A model generated the notes under the pieces. The model was not told the origin of the DNA. It made no database searches and saw only the letters and a list, made by a program, of their open reading frames with translations. From Alphaproteobacteria bacterium (GTDB taxonomy: Bacteria > Pseudomonadota > Alphaproteobacteria > Caulobacterales > Hyphomonadaceae), in the NCBI GenBank assembly GCA_018827375.1, contig JAHJYW010000024.1, forward strand, positions 1 through 43,441: a DNA stretch of 43,441 nt, read 5' to 3'. Positions 8,345-16,705 of this stretch are shown here, in pieces. The translations under genes and the position numbers were made by a program. Positions within the stretch are counted from its first letter, which is position 1. Each line of letters opens with the position of its first letter.

Positions 8345-9239
8345 GCCGGAACAACAGCCCTTCACCTGCGCGGGCGTAGGCCTCAAAGCATACGAATACC
8401 TACGCGATCTCGACGCGCTCGGTGTCCGGCCGGCGCGCATGATCAGCTACCGGCAAGGCACGGACCAGTTGTCCTCATTCGACTCCATCGCCGACTTCTG
8501 CACCGAAAACGCCATTCCTCTGGAGGAATCCAAACGTCCCTCCTTTGCGCCTGACGAGCTTGTATTCATGGTCGGCTGGCAATATCTCGTCAGGGATGCG
8601 AGTTCGAGCCTGATCGTATTTCATGACTCCCTTCTTCCGAAATATCGCGGCTTCGCACCCACGGTAACGGCCATGATAAACGGCGAAAGCCGGATCGGTG
8701 TGACCGCTTTGAAGCCAGTAATTGAGGTCGATGCCGGGCCGATTATCGGTCAGATCGCCATACAAGTGCGTTACCCCATGGCAATTGCAGATGCGCTGAA
8801 GATGCAGGCTCAGTCGATGTCCAAACTTACGATCAATATCCTGGCCGCCTGCGCCAACGGTATTCCCGACGGCGTGCCCCAGAATGAGGAAGAGGCAACC
8901 TATTCGCTCTGGCGGGATGCAGACGATTATTGGCTTGACTGGTCTCAGTCCGCAGATCGCATCGCCCGAACAATCGATGCGGTTGGCCCGCCCTATGAAG
9001 GCGCACACAGTCTCTATAACGGGCAAGAAATCATCATTCGAGCCGCGCAGGCATTGCGTGATGTCATGTTCGAAACCCGCCAACCCGGCAAGGTGTGGAA
9101 ACTGGAAGACGGCGCGCCGGTTGTCGTGTGCGGACAGGGCATGCTTAAAGTGATCCAAGCGGAAACTGCAAGTGGACAGCAAGTCATATTTGACCGGTTG
9201 CGCAGCCGGTTCTCCGGGCAATCCCATGGATTTAAATAA
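8337..9239 (+). CDS. Sugar N-formyltransferase-like protein
   Basis: A 300-residue member of the formyltransferase fold (as in methionyl-tRNA formyltransferase, ArnA and VioF). It is likely to transfer formyl from N10-formyl-tetrahydrofolate to a dTDP-amino sugar. It has FHDSLLPKYRGFAP with His96, and Asp132 in VDAGPIIG, two of the three classical active-site residues. The third, an Asn two residues before the His, is replaced by Val94. A GTG start at 8337 has AGGAGA six bases upstream and overlaps the previous stop. The in-frame ATG at 8319 would add six residues and lacks such a site. The WecE-type aminotransferase that follows would supply the amino sugar. A C-terminal OB-like part follows the catalytic domain. 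Confidence 0.82.
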   Translation: MSEPEQQPFTCAGVGLKAYEYLRDLDALGVRPARMISYRQGTDQLSSFDSIADFCTENAIPLEESKRPSFAPDELVFMVGWQYLVRDASSSLIVFHDSLLPKYRGFAPTVTAMINGESRIGVTALKPVIEVDAGPIIGQIAIQVRYPMAIADALKMQAQSMSKLTINILAACANGIPDGVPQNEEEATYSLWRDADDYWLDWSQSADRIARTIDAVGPPYEGAHSLYNGQEIIIRAAQALRDVMFETRQPGKVWKLEDGAPVVVCGQGMLKVIQAETASGQQVIFDRLRSRFSGQSHGFK

Positions 9240-9294
9240 CTGAGCTTTTTTATCGGCGACTGGGTAAAAAGCAGGCGTCTGCCAGAATCGGAGA

Positions 9295-10440
9295 ATGTTG
9301 TTGTCCGCCCCATCGATCCCCTTCAACCGGCCAGCCATTGTTGGCAAGGAACTCGACTATATCCAGGACGCCATCGAAAGGCGTCAGCTCTCGGGGGATG
9401 GGTATTACACCGAGCAGTGCCAAGCGTGGATCAACCGAACGACGGGATGCCGTGCATCGCTGCTGACACACTCATGCACAGCGGCGCTTGAAATGGCTGT
9501 AATTCTCGCGGACGTCGGTCCAGGCGATGAAGTCATCATGCCGAGCTATACGTTCGTCTCGACAGCGAACGCAGTGGTCCTGCGAGGCGGCATTCCCGTC
9601 TTCATCGACATCCGTGAAGACACGCTGAACATGGACGAAAATCTCGTTGAAGCGGCCATTACGCCAAAGACAAAGGCCATCATAACCGTGCACTATGCCG
9701 GCGTCGGCTCGGAAATGAACAAGCTCCGGAAGATCGGCGATGCTCATGGCCTCATCCTGATCGAAGACGCGGCCCAGGCGTTGGGATCGACCTATGATGG
9801 CAAGAGTCTGGGGTCACTCGGCCACCTCGCAGCGGTGTCGTTCCATGAGACCAAAAACATTACCTGCGGCGAGGGCGGCGCTCTGCTCATCAACGACCCG
9901 GCGATGATAGAACGCGCCGAGATCATTCGCGAGAAAGGCACCAACCGGAAGCGCTTCTTCCGCGGCCAGGTCGACAAATACACATGGGTTGATCTTGGCA
10001 GCTCTTTCCTTCCAGGCGAACTCAATGCCGCCTTCCTCTATGGCCAGCTTGAGAAAGTCCCGGAAGTCACTGCCCGCAGGCTGGCAGATTGGAACCATTA
10101 TTATGAGACTTTTTCAGCCTTCAATACCGAAGGACTGAGGCTCCCCGTCATCCCGGCAAACTGTGAGCATAACGGCCACCTCTTCTATCTCCTTCTGCCG
10201 ACAGAGACTGAGCGGGCAGCTTTCATTGCCCATATGAAAGCCAATGGCATCATGTCGCCCTTCCATTATGTGCCGCTCCATTCCTCCCCTGGCGGGCAGC
10301 GCTTTGCGCGCGTGAACGGCTCCATGGCGCTGACTGACAGCCTGTCGGAACGACTCGTGCGCCTGCCGCTCTATTTCACGCTGGGTCATGACGTCGACCG
10401 GGTCATCGATGCGGCCTCCGACTTCATCTCGAAGCTATAG
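9295..10440 (+). CDS. wecE: DegT/DnrJ/EryC1/StrS aminotransferase, WecE-like
   Basis: A PLP enzyme of the group that converts dTDP-4-keto-6-deoxyglucose plus glutamate to dTDP-4-amino-4,6-dideoxygalactose. The 381-residue protein has Asp158 in LIEDAAQ and the PLP lysine Lys187 in SFHETKNITCGEGG, a signature of WecE/RffA. The N-terminus IPFNRPAIVGKELDYI also matches. GGAG lies only one base before the ATG at 9295, so the TTG at 9301, six bases after GGAGA, may be the true start. RfbA and RfbB elsewhere in the window make its substrate, and the formyltransferase upstream could modify its product. Confidence 0.88.
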   Translation: MLLSAPSIPFNRPAIVGKELDYIQDAIERRQLSGDGYYTEQCQAWINRTTGCRASLLTHSCTAALEMAVILADVGPGDEVIMPSYTFVSTANAVVLRGGIPVFIDIREDTLNMDENLVEAAITPKTKAIITVHYAGVGSEMNKLRKIGDAHGLILIEDAAQALGSTYDGKSLGSLGHLAAVSFHETKNITCGEGGALLINDPAMIERAEIIREKGTNRKRFFRGQVDKYTWVDLGSSFLPGELNAAFLYGQLEKVPEVTARRLADWNHYYETFSAFNTEGLRLPVIPANCEHNGHLFYLLLPTETERAAFIAHMKANGIMSPFHYVPLHSSPGGQRFARVNGSMALTDSLSERLVRLPLYFTLGHDVDRVIDAASDFISKL

Positions 10441-10452
10441 GCGGGTATTGGC

Positions 10453-12003
10453 ATGACCGCGCCTGAAGTATCTGTTCTGCCAAGCGGCTATACATCGCGT
10501 CTGCGCCGGCTCGCCGCGTCTAACGGCGCCAAGGTCTTTGCCGCAACCTTCGTGTTCGTCGCCCTGTTCGAACTCCTGTTCAAAGCGCATGTGATCTTCT
10601 CGCATGCCCTTTTCCTAGATGACCTGTTCTACTTTGAACGCTCGCTCAGCGGCCTGACGTTCAACGGGCTCGAGGCGACACAGCAGGACGTCCCGGCGGG
10701 CCATGGGCTCGATTACACGCCGAACCTTCAGCTCTACCGTGCCCTTGCGGGCGGGCTCGGCGACATCGTGCTGCTAAGGCTCGTGCATCTTGCCGTCTTC
10801 TGCTTTGACGCCGCCCTGCTGGCGCTGGTCCTGCTGCCTCACATAAAGGACCGCACCCTGACGGTCCTGACGGCCGCCTTCGCGTTCATGACACCATTTT
10901 CGCATATCCTGACCATCTTCGCGAACGGCTCATATTTTGTCTGGTTCTTCCTGTTCTATCTCGGCGCCATCCTGGCCTGGCGGCACATGCGGTTCAGCGC
11001 CGGAGACAGCCGGGTGAACCGCACCTGTCTCCTGGCCGGCGCGCTGCTTGGCGTCCTCGCTGCCCTCTTCGTCGACAGCGGCATCCTCCTCCTCTGGCCC
11101 CTGCTCCTGTTCCTGCTCTGGAACAGCCGGGCGTGGTCGGCACGGAACGGGCAGACCACCGCTGGCCTGCTCACGCTGCTCCTTGCCGCACTCTCCTGGC
11201 ACACGATTGCATCGATCCAGCACCCGTATACCGGCATCGCGGGGCGGCTGGACTATGCACCGGCCGGCATGGTCGTGAACGGATTGTATATCCTGTCGCA
11301 TATGGTGTGGCGCTATGTCGAGCCGATGCAGTATACCGGCTTCCGGCTGGAGCGGGATAATGCCTACCCGGCGCTCGCCGTTATCCTGCTCGCCGTCGGC
11401 GCGCTCGGATTGTCTTTCCGGTTTGCCCGCACGCAGCTGCTCGCCCGGCTCGCCGTGCCCGGGATGCTTCCGGCACTCGGTTTCTTCCTTCTGGCAACGC
11501 TCGTCTCCATCGGGCCCTACACGATCCAGACCGTCACCCATATCTGGCATTATTTCCCGCACATGCTGTTCTTCGTGCCGTCCGTCATACTCCTCCTGTC
11601 CGTCACAGCGCCGCGCTGGGCCGGTTATGCCGCAATCCTCCTGTGCGGGGCCCTAACCGTGTCGTCCTATCGCACGACCATGCCGAACTATGCCGCGACC
11701 GTTGAACGGCAACAGGCGATAGCAAGCTTCCTCATGGCCAATGCCAATTCAATGCGGGACAGCAGGCGCCTCGTGGTTATTACCGATACGCGCGAACTTG
11801 CCTCGGGCGTGATGAATACTGACAGATTCACATCATTCGCGCGCTATGTGACGGGCGACCCGTTCCTGCCACCGATCGAGGTTTACGGCCCTGTCGCGAA
11901 ATCGAAGCGGGCTACAACCCCCGCCCCGGATCTCAAAGGAGCAACCGTGATCGAGATGCGCGATGGTTTCCGATCCATCTCAATCAGGGATGACACATCT
12001 TAG
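10453..12003 (+). CDS. Polytopic membrane protein, GT-C-like (candidate periplasmic glycosyltransferase)
   Basis: A 516-residue protein with about ten hydrophobic helices. After the first helix an LDDLFYFERSL segment carries an Asp-Asp pair in the position where GT-C enzymes hold the catalytic acid of the first periplasmic loop. A short soluble C-terminal part of about 90 residues follows the last helix. No closer family is recognised. It follows the aminotransferase by 12 bases and so probably belongs to that operon. In context it is a candidate for the GtrC role, moving a flipped sugar onto the polymer. Its stop codon coincides with the end of a minus-strand gene remnant. Confidence 0.7.
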   Translation: MTAPEVSVLPSGYTSRLRRLAASNGAKVFAATFVFVALFELLFKAHVIFSHALFLDDLFYFERSLSGLTFNGLEATQQDVPAGHGLDYTPNLQLYRALAGGLGDIVLLRLVHLAVFCFDAALLALVLLPHIKDRTLTVLTAAFAFMTPFSHILTIFANGSYFVWFFLFYLGAILAWRHMRFSAGDSRVNRTCLLAGALLGVLAALFVDSGILLLWPLLLFLLWNSRAWSARNGQTTAGLLTLLLAALSWHTIASIQHPYTGIAGRLDYAPAGMVVNGLYILSHMVWRYVEPMQYTGFRLERDNAYPALAVILLAVGALGLSFRFARTQLLARLAVPGMLPALGFFLLATLVSIGPYTIQTVTHIWHYFPHMLFFVPSVILLLSVTAPRWAGYAAILLCGALTVSSYRTTMPNYAATVERQQAIASFLMANANSMRDSRRLVVITDTRELASGVMNTDRFTSFARYVTGDPFLPPIEVYGPVAKSKRATTPAPDLKGATVIEMRDGFRSISIRDDTS

Positions 12004-12044
12004 GTGAGCGGGTCCGCGCCCAGCGCCAGACCAGCATAAATATA
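12000..12044 (-). pseudogene. C-terminal remnant of a paralogue of the 15368-16549 membrane protein
   Basis: Read on the minus strand this stretch encodes ...FAPYIYAGLALGADPLT followed by TAA. The intact membrane-protein gene at 15368 ends FGLLYHVRIALGADPLA then TGA. Seven consecutive residues (ALGADPL) plus the Phe at the same offset are identical, both are followed by one residue and a stop, and the DNA is similar over the last 27 bases. The frame is closed by a stop about 100 bases upstream and has no start. The two copies flank the O-acetylation genes as direct repeats. Confidence 0.6.
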
Positions 12045-12103
12045 CGGTGCAAATCGCAATTTCCGGCATTCTATTCGAAATATGTCCAACTTTGCGGGCA
12101 CTC

Positions 12104-12118
12104 AGCTGCAATGCAGCT
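12104..12118. terminator. Hairpin between convergent genes
   Basis: AGCTGCA and TGCAGCT are perfect 7-base arms around one A, giving a 6-bp stem with a 3-base loop. It lies between the ends of the plus-strand polytopic gene and the minus-strand acetylation gene. No T-run follows, so termination is only plausible. Confidence 0.35.
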
Positions 12119-12153
12119 CCTCTTCCGTTCGCATTGAAATAGCTGATGCAAGA

Positions 12154-13653
12154 CTAGAAATCGGGGCCGTATGCGTATCGCAAACTGTTGAGTTCGAAGT
12201 CGCCGTCCTGGACAGGATCGAAACGCGCCATGCGGCCAAGGGCAGACTGCGGAATGACCCAGGAAATTCTAGACCTACCTGGCTGGACCAGCCTGAAAAC
12301 CGATTGAGGCTCGGCAAACATAGATCGCCCATCGCCCGGCGTGTCGCGCTCAAAGTAGAGTTGCGTTCGTGTCTTCGTCGGATGGCTGAATTCGGCCTCC
12401 AAGCAAACCAATCTTCCTTGAGCCGGCGGCAGGCGGAACATGATCCGTGGATCTGCTGTCGATCTCACGGCTGAGGAAGAAATGAATTCCATGCCCCGCA
12501 CCAGAGCATGCGATTGTTTATCTTCAATTATATTGACCGCCTCGTCCCAATTGCACTGCTCGGCCAACAATTGCGATTGATCAAGAATATGATCGCCCAA
12601 GGGAGACCCCCAACCAAAAGTGAGGCTGTCAGGGCGCGTCCACGAGAGATTCATCCGTGCCAGGAACTGCCGTTCGACGGACTCAATAATGATATGATCG
12701 AATTTGCGCAGCGTGTCGGCATCCGGAGGCGCGCGGCCGTTAAGTTTCGACAGCGTCGCGGAAGGAAACGCGGACTTCAGCTGCGGGGCCACGATGCCAT
12801 AAAATGAATCATGAACGATCAGAACGCCGGCTCCTGACTCAGGTGACGCGGTTGGCTCCAGGACAAGATTCACGCTCGGCTCCTGAGAACGGAAGCGCAG
12901 CATGATGTTACCTAAATCCGTCCGGCGCATAGCTGGCTCTTGGGATTCAATCGCCGGTATCGAACCGGAAAGCGCATCGGGCAGCGATGCGCGAAGCTGA
13001 GCAATCGCAGCATATCCGCCCATCGGCGTCCAATGGGTGTCCATATAATAATAACGCTGTGCATCTCCACCGAGCGCTTCAAGAGCTTGTGCATGGTCAA
13101 TGACTACGGTGGCAGGATAGCGTGAAAGGCTGGCCCGGAAGTCACTCTCGAAGTCGAAATAGCAGGGAGCATATCTAGCTGCTGAACCAGCAAGCCGACT
13201 ACTCTCAATACTCGCTTTGTTGGGCGCCGAGACGAAGGTAACGTTGGCCTTCGCCGCCTCGATCATGTCGAGAATGGTTTCTGCGCGCGCCAGCTCGTCA
13301 TCAAGTGTTGCGCGCCGCGAACAACCCCAGCGCTCAAACTCGGGCTTGTAAAAGAGCCAGCCTGGACTGCCTGAGACAACTTCAGAGCTCTCGATCGCTC
13401 CGAGAACTGAATAGGACAGGCTGTTGCGCAGGCTGATCGCATTGTATTTGACACTTGAACGATCAAATATAGCACTTGAAAGGCTTTTCCGTCCTTCCGG
13501 GGATGGCAAGACGATGCTTTTTAAGCTTGGAAACGGTGTGGGCTCGCTGGACAAGACGGTCTCGCCCTTGGGGGCAACCAGAAAAGCAGCTCCGGGCACA
13601 AGCAACGCGAAAGAAAAGAGTGCGAGGAGGGCCAAATTTAGGGCGTTAATCAT
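12154..13653 (-). CDS. AlgJ/AlgX-like SGNH O-acetyltransferase with C-terminal beta domain
   Basis: A 499-residue periplasmic protein predicted to move acetyl groups, supplied across the membrane by the MBOAT partner, onto the polysaccharide. It has an N-terminal signal-anchor (residues 3-25), GWLFYKPEF near 98-106, the Asp205/His207 pair in MDTHWTPMGGY, and the nucleophile Ser283 in HDSFYG, as in AlgJ and AlgX. About 140 further residues look like a beta-sandwich resembling a carbohydrate-binding domain; AlgX also carries one. The gene starts at an ATG at 13653 (AGGTG four bases before) or 13656, just after the MBOAT stop. The longer open frame reaching into the MBOAT gene is not used. GC content looks lower than in its neighbours. 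Confidence 0.87.
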   Translation of the reverse strand: MINALNLALLALFSFALLVPGAAFLVAPKGETVLSSEPTPFPSLKSIVLPSPEGRKSLSSAIFDRSSVKYNAISLRNSLSYSVLGAIESSEVVSGSPGWLFYKPEFERWGCSRRATLDDELARAETILDMIEAAKANVTFVSAPNKASIESSRLAGSAARYAPCYFDFESDFRASLSRYPATVVIDHAQALEALGGDAQRYYYMDTHWTPMGGYAAIAQLRASLPDALSGSIPAIESQEPAMRRTDLGNIMLRFRSQEPSVNLVLEPTASPESGAGVLIVHDSFYGIVAPQLKSAFPSATLSKLNGRAPPDADTLRKFDHIIIESVERQFLARMNLSWTRPDSLTFGWGSPLGDHILDQSQLLAEQCNWDEAVNIIEDKQSHALVRGMEFISSSAVRSTADPRIMFRLPPAQGRLVCLEAEFSHPTKTRTQLYFERDTPGDGRSMFAEPQSVFRLVQPGRSRISWVIPQSALGRMARFDPVQDGDFELNSLRYAYGPDF

Positions 13654-13660
13654 CATGCAC

Positions 13661-15073
13661 CTAGAAGCGAAAATACAGGAAGGGACTAAAGTCGCTAGAC
13701 AATGCGTAGACCGCTCCAACGATGAGAACGATGCCAGCATATCCGAAGCGTGCCATCGCGCCGGCAAGCGTGCGCACTTGGGTGAGCTGGACCCCCAAAG
13801 GCGCATGTTTCGGAGCAAATAGCGACAAGAGGCCAATATAGAACCCAAACAGGATGAGTGGAGACGTGCTGGCCGTGACGGTTTCCGCCAGGCTCCAGTT
13901 AATGGGAACGCTTAGAACCAGCATCGCCTGATAGAACTCGAGCGCCTGTTGCAACGATTCTGCGCGGAACAAGACCCAGCCGAAGATAACCACGGGCAAC
14001 AAATACACGAACCGCGCAAACCGGGCCTCTATTGCGCCGGCGGCGCGTCCCAGGGTCACGCGCTCGAGAATAAGAAAAGCACCATGGTACAGTCCCCAGA
14101 GCACGAAGGTCCAAGCGGCGCCGTGCCAAAGGCCCGTCACAAAAAAGACGACGATAAGATTTCGATAGGTGGCAAACTGCCCCTTCCTGTTTCCGCCCAG
14201 AGGAATGTACAAATAGTCCCTGAACCAGGTCGAAAGCGATATGTGCCAGCGCCGCCAGAACTCCGTGAGCGTGGAGCTCGTATATGGCCGGTTGAAATTT
14301 TCGTCCATTCTGATACCGCACACCGAGGCTAATCCGATAGCCATGTCCGAATAGGCGGAAAAATCGAAATATATCTGGACTGTATAGGCAAGGGCACCCA
14401 GCCACGCCGCGCCTGTGGTCAAGTCACCCGCACTTAACGCGAAACAAGCGTCGGCTATGATCCCGGACGAGTCCGCAACAACAACCTTCTTGAACAGGCC
14501 ATGAGAGAAACGGGCTGCACCGGCTGTCGCATTTTCCAGCGAGACCTTCGGAGCGTGATAGTCAGCGATGACTGTCTTAAAGCGCACTATCGGACCGGCT
14601 ATCAGCTGCGGAAAGAATGACAGGTAGGCTCCGAACACAATCAGATTATTTTCTGGTTCGGCATCGCGCCGCCAGATGTCCATCAGGTAGGAAATGCATT
14701 GGAAAGTGTAGAAGGATATCCCGATCGGAAGGATGATCCATCGCAGATGCGGCGAAAGGGCTGACCCGAATATTCCGTCAATATTAGACGCAAAGAAGAT
14801 CGCGTACTTGAATGTCCCCAGAACGAGCACATTCATGGCAATCCCAAACTGAAGCCAACGCTTGTTTCGACATTGGTCGAGCCGAAGACCGACGAACCAG
14901 TTAAAAAAAATGGAGCCTGCGAGCAGCAGCGTAAGCAATCCAGATGTCCAGTAATAGAACACAAGACTGAAGACGAGGATCGCCAAGCTATGGCCGCGCC
15001 CGGTAAGCGCGAGAATAACGGCCAAACTTAGCGGCAAGAACATGAACAGAAAAATCGGTTCAGAAAAAACCAC
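13661..15073 (-). CDS. MBOAT-family membrane O-acyltransferase, AlgI-like
   Basis: A 470-residue polytopic protein that carries acetyl from the cytoplasm across the membrane for polysaccharide O-acetylation. It starts VFSEPIFLFMFLPLS as AlgI/DltB-type proteins do. It has EFWRRWHISLSTWFRDYLYIPLGG (271-294), His317 in GLWHGAAWTF and His330 in GLYHGAF, the conserved MBOAT histidines. The start is GTG at 15073. It is paired with the AlgJ/AlgX-like gene 7 bases downstream, the usual two-part module. A run of eight T in the coding strand lies at codons for IFFNW near residue 56. Confidence 0.92.
   Translation of the reverse strand: MVFSEPIFLFMFLPLSLAVILALTGRGHSLAILVFSLVFYYWTSGLLTLLLAGSIFFNWFVGLRLDQCRNKRWLQFGIAMNVLVLGTFKYAIFFASNIDGIFGSALSPHLRWIILPIGISFYTFQCISYLMDIWRRDAEPENNLIVFGAYLSFFPQLIAGPIVRFKTVIADYHAPKVSLENATAGAARFSHGLFKKVVVADSSGIIADACFALSAGDLTTGAAWLGALAYTVQIYFDFSAYSDMAIGLASVCGIRMDENFNRPYTSSTLTEFWRRWHISLSTWFRDYLYIPLGGNRKGQFATYRNLIVVFFVTGLWHGAAWTFVLWGLYHGAFLILERVTLGRAAGAIEARFARFVYLLPVVIFGWVLFRAESLQQALEFYQAMLVLSVPINWSLAETVTASTSPLILFGFYIGLLSLFAPKHAPLGVQLTQVRTLAGAMARFGYAGIVLIVGAVYALSSDFSPFLYFRF
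14903..14910. repeat. A8/T8 homopolymer inside the MBOAT gene
   Basis: Eight A on the plus strand, eight T in the coding strand, at the codons for Ile-Phe-Phe-Asn. Slippage here would frameshift the acetylation gene near its start. The run is short enough to be ordinary. Confidence 0.9.
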
Positions 15074-15367
15074 CTGCGATGCCCCTCTTCAGATAATCTG
15101 CCTGCCGCTCTGGTCGGTTTGGCTAACGGTTAAGCCGGTCTCGCGCGATATCGCAAACTCAAAGTTCACACTCGCTATTCGGGCAGGACTTCCACAAGGC
15201 TCAGGGCGGCTACCCATCGGGTCGTGGCTTTGTGTTCAACATGCGCCTCACCAGACACTCAGCAGAAACGGATCACTCCCCCCGCTATTATTCTTTCCGA
15301 TACGCGGGCATCGACATGTGAGGCGGGCTTACATCCCCTCTGTCGCCAAACGGGACACAGTCGGAAT
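15074..15367. other. Intergenic stretch with no recognised gene
   Basis: These 294 bases lie between the GTG of the MBOAT gene and the end of the next minus-strand gene. The short open frames across it do not resemble any family and overlap neighbouring genes. It presumably holds the promoter of the acetylation pair. No strong hairpin or operator is obvious. Confidence 0.6.
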
Positions 15368-16549
15368 TCAGGCAAGCGGATCTGCGCCAAGCGCGATCCT
15401 GACATGGTACAAGAGCCCGAAGCCCGCATGAACCGCAAGCACGGCGGCACAGACCCAGCCAATGGCAGATGAGAGTCCCTGCTCCCAGCGCCTGACCAGC
15501 AAAGCCCCGCCCTCGATGAACAGTAACAGCACCGCGCCATATACGCCCCAGTAGAAATTTGCGTGCGCCATACGGCGCCCCTCTTCTCCAAAAAGAATCG
15601 CGACCAGCATGGCGAACCCGAAAAGGATCCAGCCCAGCCAGAAACAGGCGCTGGAGCCCGGTTTGCGGGCCACCGCCAACACGATGAGCAGCGGGAATAG
15701 CAACGACGATATGAGGGCCCCGACGGGATCCTTCACATGCTTTCCGAGGGCCACGAACGGCGCGACAACAAAATGTGATTGGTCCCATTGCACCGGGCCA
15801 ACGCCTGACATGGCCAGCATTTCCAGGCCTATCGGCAGAGCGATCGCCGCTCCTATGAACATCAGTCCGAAAACCCCGTGCCGCCTGTTGACCAGAGCCC
15901 ACACGCAGACGATCCCGGCCGTGGCAATAAACGCGAGATGGAATGACGGCTTGGCCAGCGCCGTGGCGACGCTGAGCAGTGCGAAGGCGGCGAGCCAACC
16001 GGCCGTAACGGGCCGGGTGGACAGGACGCGCCGCGTGAACATCCACCAGAGGGCCGCCATGAAAGGCGCCATCAGGATATAGGTCGGGTTGTGCGCCACA
16101 TTCGGCGAGAACTTGCCGAGATAGGGCCGCGGATCCGCCGACAACCAGAAGACCGGCATGGCGAGCGAGACCATGATGGCCATCGCATAGGCGACCAGCA
16201 TCGCCTTGCGGCTGTCGAAATGGAACGGCTGGCCGGTGTGAAAAAAGCCGCGTGCCACGATTACGATGAGGGCCGTCTTCGCCGCTGCCGCGATAAGGGC
16301 CTGCTGGACAAATCCGCCGCCGATCGTGCGAAACATCATGTGCAGCATGAAATTGGGCGGAATCTGACGCTCGGGATCGAGGGCAAACAGTACATGGTAG
16401 GGCCAGTCGATTGGCTCTCCTTCAGAAACAAACCGGAAGAACAGACCCCAGATGACTAAGAAATAGACACTGCATATGGCCGCTTCTGGAAAAATATTGG
16501 TGAGAAGGAGCTTTCCGCCTGCGTCTTGTTCAGTCTTAAAGCTTGGCAT
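15368..16549 (-). CDS. Polytopic membrane protein of unknown family
   Basis: A 393-residue protein with about nine hydrophobic helices. The ATG at 16549 gives a short cytoplasmic lead (MPSFKTEQDAGGKLL) before the first helix; the longer open frame to 16684 would overlap the divergent gene. A first external loop contains EGEPIDWPYHV, with Asp-Trp-Pro where GT-C enzymes often have acidic residues, and HNPTYILMAPF occurs mid-protein. Function is not recognised; glycan transfer or export is inferred only from the neighbours. It ends ALGADPLA, a tail repeated as a remnant at 12000. It is divergent from the polytopic gene at 16706, with a 156-base gap. Confidence 0.68.
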   Translation of the reverse strand: MPSFKTEQDAGGKLLLTNIFPEAAICSVYFLVIWGLFFRFVSEGEPIDWPYHVLFALDPERQIPPNFMLHMMFRTIGGGFVQQALIAAAAKTALIVIVARGFFHTGQPFHFDSRKAMLVAYAMAIMVSLAMPVFWLSADPRPYLGKFSPNVAHNPTYILMAPFMAALWWMFTRRVLSTRPVTAGWLAAFALLSVATALAKPSFHLAFIATAGIVCVWALVNRRHGVFGLMFIGAAIALPIGLEMLAMSGVGPVQWDQSHFVVAPFVALGKHVKDPVGALISSLLFPLLIVLAVARKPGSSACFWLGWILFGFAMLVAILFGEEGRRMAHANFYWGVYGAVLLLFIEGGALLVRRWEQGLSSAIGWVCAAVLAVHAGFGLLYHVRIALGADPLA

Positions 16550-16705
16550 GTTGCTGTATCTCGCGCAAGTAGCGGCCTTAAGCCAACGAAAATAAAAAAC
16601 GCGGCTCGTCGCAGGCGCAGTGATCCGGGAATCACGCTCCGCAATTGCAGCGCACTGTGCCCGACGAATAACTACCCGGAACACTCAGTCTTACAAGGGG
16701 GTATA

